DNA of 64,000 bases from Vesta saturnalis (lineage: Eukaryota > Arthropoda > Insecta > Coleoptera > Lampyridae): the NCBI GenBank assembly GCA_036346205.1, contig JARFJB010001980.1:453501-517500 (forward strand). The letters are read 5' to 3'. The translations under genes and the position numbers were made by a program. The notes beneath the pieces were generated by a model, which was given only the letters and a program-made list of their open reading frames with translations, was not told the DNA's origin and ran no database searches. Shown here piece after piece: positions 63,010 through 64,000 of the stretch (position 1 is its first letter; each line of letters opens with the position of its first letter).

Positions 63010-63291
63010 TAATGTTAAAGCAGTGTTGAGAACCACTGGCATTTTATTATACCTATTGAATTTCTATTCTACCTGCATCTGATTCTTATTGCCTTGTCAT
63101 TATGTGTGAAAGTTGCAAACGCTTTTGTTCGGCAGAAATAGAGGCATTATTCATAATATATCCATCTTTCTTTGTCACGTACAATAAGTACGAGACAGCA
63201 AAGCATTAAGGCGGTTTCAAGCACAATAGAACCATATATTGACAATCCTCCTTGTTAATCCGATACCCGTTCAGTTCTACCGGACAGGCTT
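63010..63291 (-). repeat. Right inverted repeat of the 62.1-kb transposon
   Basis: Complement of 62103-62385; ends GGACAGGCTT before TA. Confidence 0.92.
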
Positions 63292-63293
63292 TA

Positions 63294-64000
63294 CGTAAAG
63301 TACTTATTTATAAAACTAGTTAATATTCTAAACGTTATTTTATCTATTTATGTTGAATTTGAATATATGATTCATGTAACATTTACGTAAAGTGTTTATC
63401 CCACTCGCAATTTATTTTCAATCCTTTTCAGTGGCCCACCATGATTTAAATTTTCATAATTTGTACTGTAAATTCCCATGTAAAATCTATTTATGTATGT
63501 CAATACTGTTTATTATTATTTTTTCTACAATGATATATACAGTACACCCTTATTTATAGAAGCAAATTAAACATAATACTTTCTTCTGTTTCAAACAAAC
63601 CTCATACTCAGTTCAAACAATAAAATTAAAGTAGTACTCAATTCAGAAACATAAATACTAAAAATGTAACTTCGAAATTGAAACCCTTTTGGATAAATGA
63701 GCAATGTATAGTATATAGAAAATTAAATAATTGCGCAATTTAAAATGAAATTTTACATAGGACCAAATTACAGGTCCTCGACAATATTAAGAGAAAAAGA
63801 CATTTTAGTTCAATCCTAGCCTTCCTTGAGTATTTAAAGTAGGTAGTTAATCTGTTTAAAAAAATCTGGCACTACATGGATATTATAACACTATACACGT
63901 ATTTGGTTAATTTAAATGTACAAAATTTTAGGTATGAAGTACATCATAATTTTATTTTACATGTATGCATACACAAAAAAATAAATTTACATAATTACCG
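63294..64000. other. 700 bp without recognised features
   Basis: AT-rich sequence, no ORF of interest and no repeats noticed. Confidence 0.6.

Larger units (their letters stand above)
62103..63291. mobile_element. Recent non-autonomous transposon with 283-bp inverted repeats
   Basis: The left repeat 62103-62385 (starting AAGCCTGTCCGGTAG) and the right repeat 63010-63291 are, as far as I can read, identical complements. TA flanks both ends (62101-62102 and 63292-63293). The 620 bp centre codes only for an acidic C-terminal tail. It inserted at the right edge of the satellite. The near-perfect arms point to recent movement with a transposase supplied elsewhere. Confidence 0.9.

Overview
The window looks like repeat-rich, AT-rich non-coding DNA from a large insect (or other arthropod) genome. 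I find no host protein gene, rRNA or tRNA that I can defend. Almost every coding segment is a mobile-element protein or its wreckage: LINEs with insect-type zinc knuckles, an R4/Dong-type LINE, Penelope-like elements (PLEs) and several Tc1/mariner-type transposons. The species cannot be fixed from this; a beetle or another large-genome insect would fit.

Layout. 1-4760 (minus): near full-length I-type LINE with its 5' end at an (ATT)n tract. 4761-10738: a cluster of retroelements each bordered by (ATT)n tracts: two copies of an element carrying only an ORF1 (PHD finger, coiled coil, FP25-like C-terminus), a third tail copy, and a minus-strand Dong/R4-type LINE with an open RT-endonuclease frame. 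10739-17095: a PLE split by a Tc1/mariner-type element with a D-to-E spacing of about 82 (Sailor-like), then two further PLE fragments head to head, then a tandem array of about 366 bp whose units carry a hammerhead-ribozyme-like core. 19750-22510 (minus): degenerate Jockey/CR1-like LINE. 26853-29378, 30564-32249, 41636-44623 and 44731-46588: four transposons or nested groups of one mariner-like lineage with long inverted repeats, the last two joined by (TA)n tracts. 35090-39790 (plus): Jockey-type LINE whose endonuclease frame is split by a 1.39 kb insertion with a 4 bp duplication. 49065-49740: PLE GIY-YIG fragment. 51170-54530: RTE-like endonuclease fragment, then a Jockey/CR1-like LINE on the other strand. 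55090-56180: possible LTR with primer-binding site. 59171-62098: 163 bp satellite of about 18 units with a dimeric higher-order stretch. 62103-63291: recent transposon with near-perfect 283 bp inverted repeats enclosing only the acidic tail of a transposase.

The genes do not form a pathway. The organising principle is insertion into insertion, with simple-sequence tracts (ATT for the LINE-like elements, TA for the DNA transposons) at many boundaries. The observations most worth following are the ORF1-only elements with a covarying tail hairpin, the hammerhead-bearing array, the microsatellite-bounded clusters and the 62.1 kb transposon. Boundaries of degenerate copies are accurate to some tens of bases; all family names rest on motif recognition by eye, without a database search.
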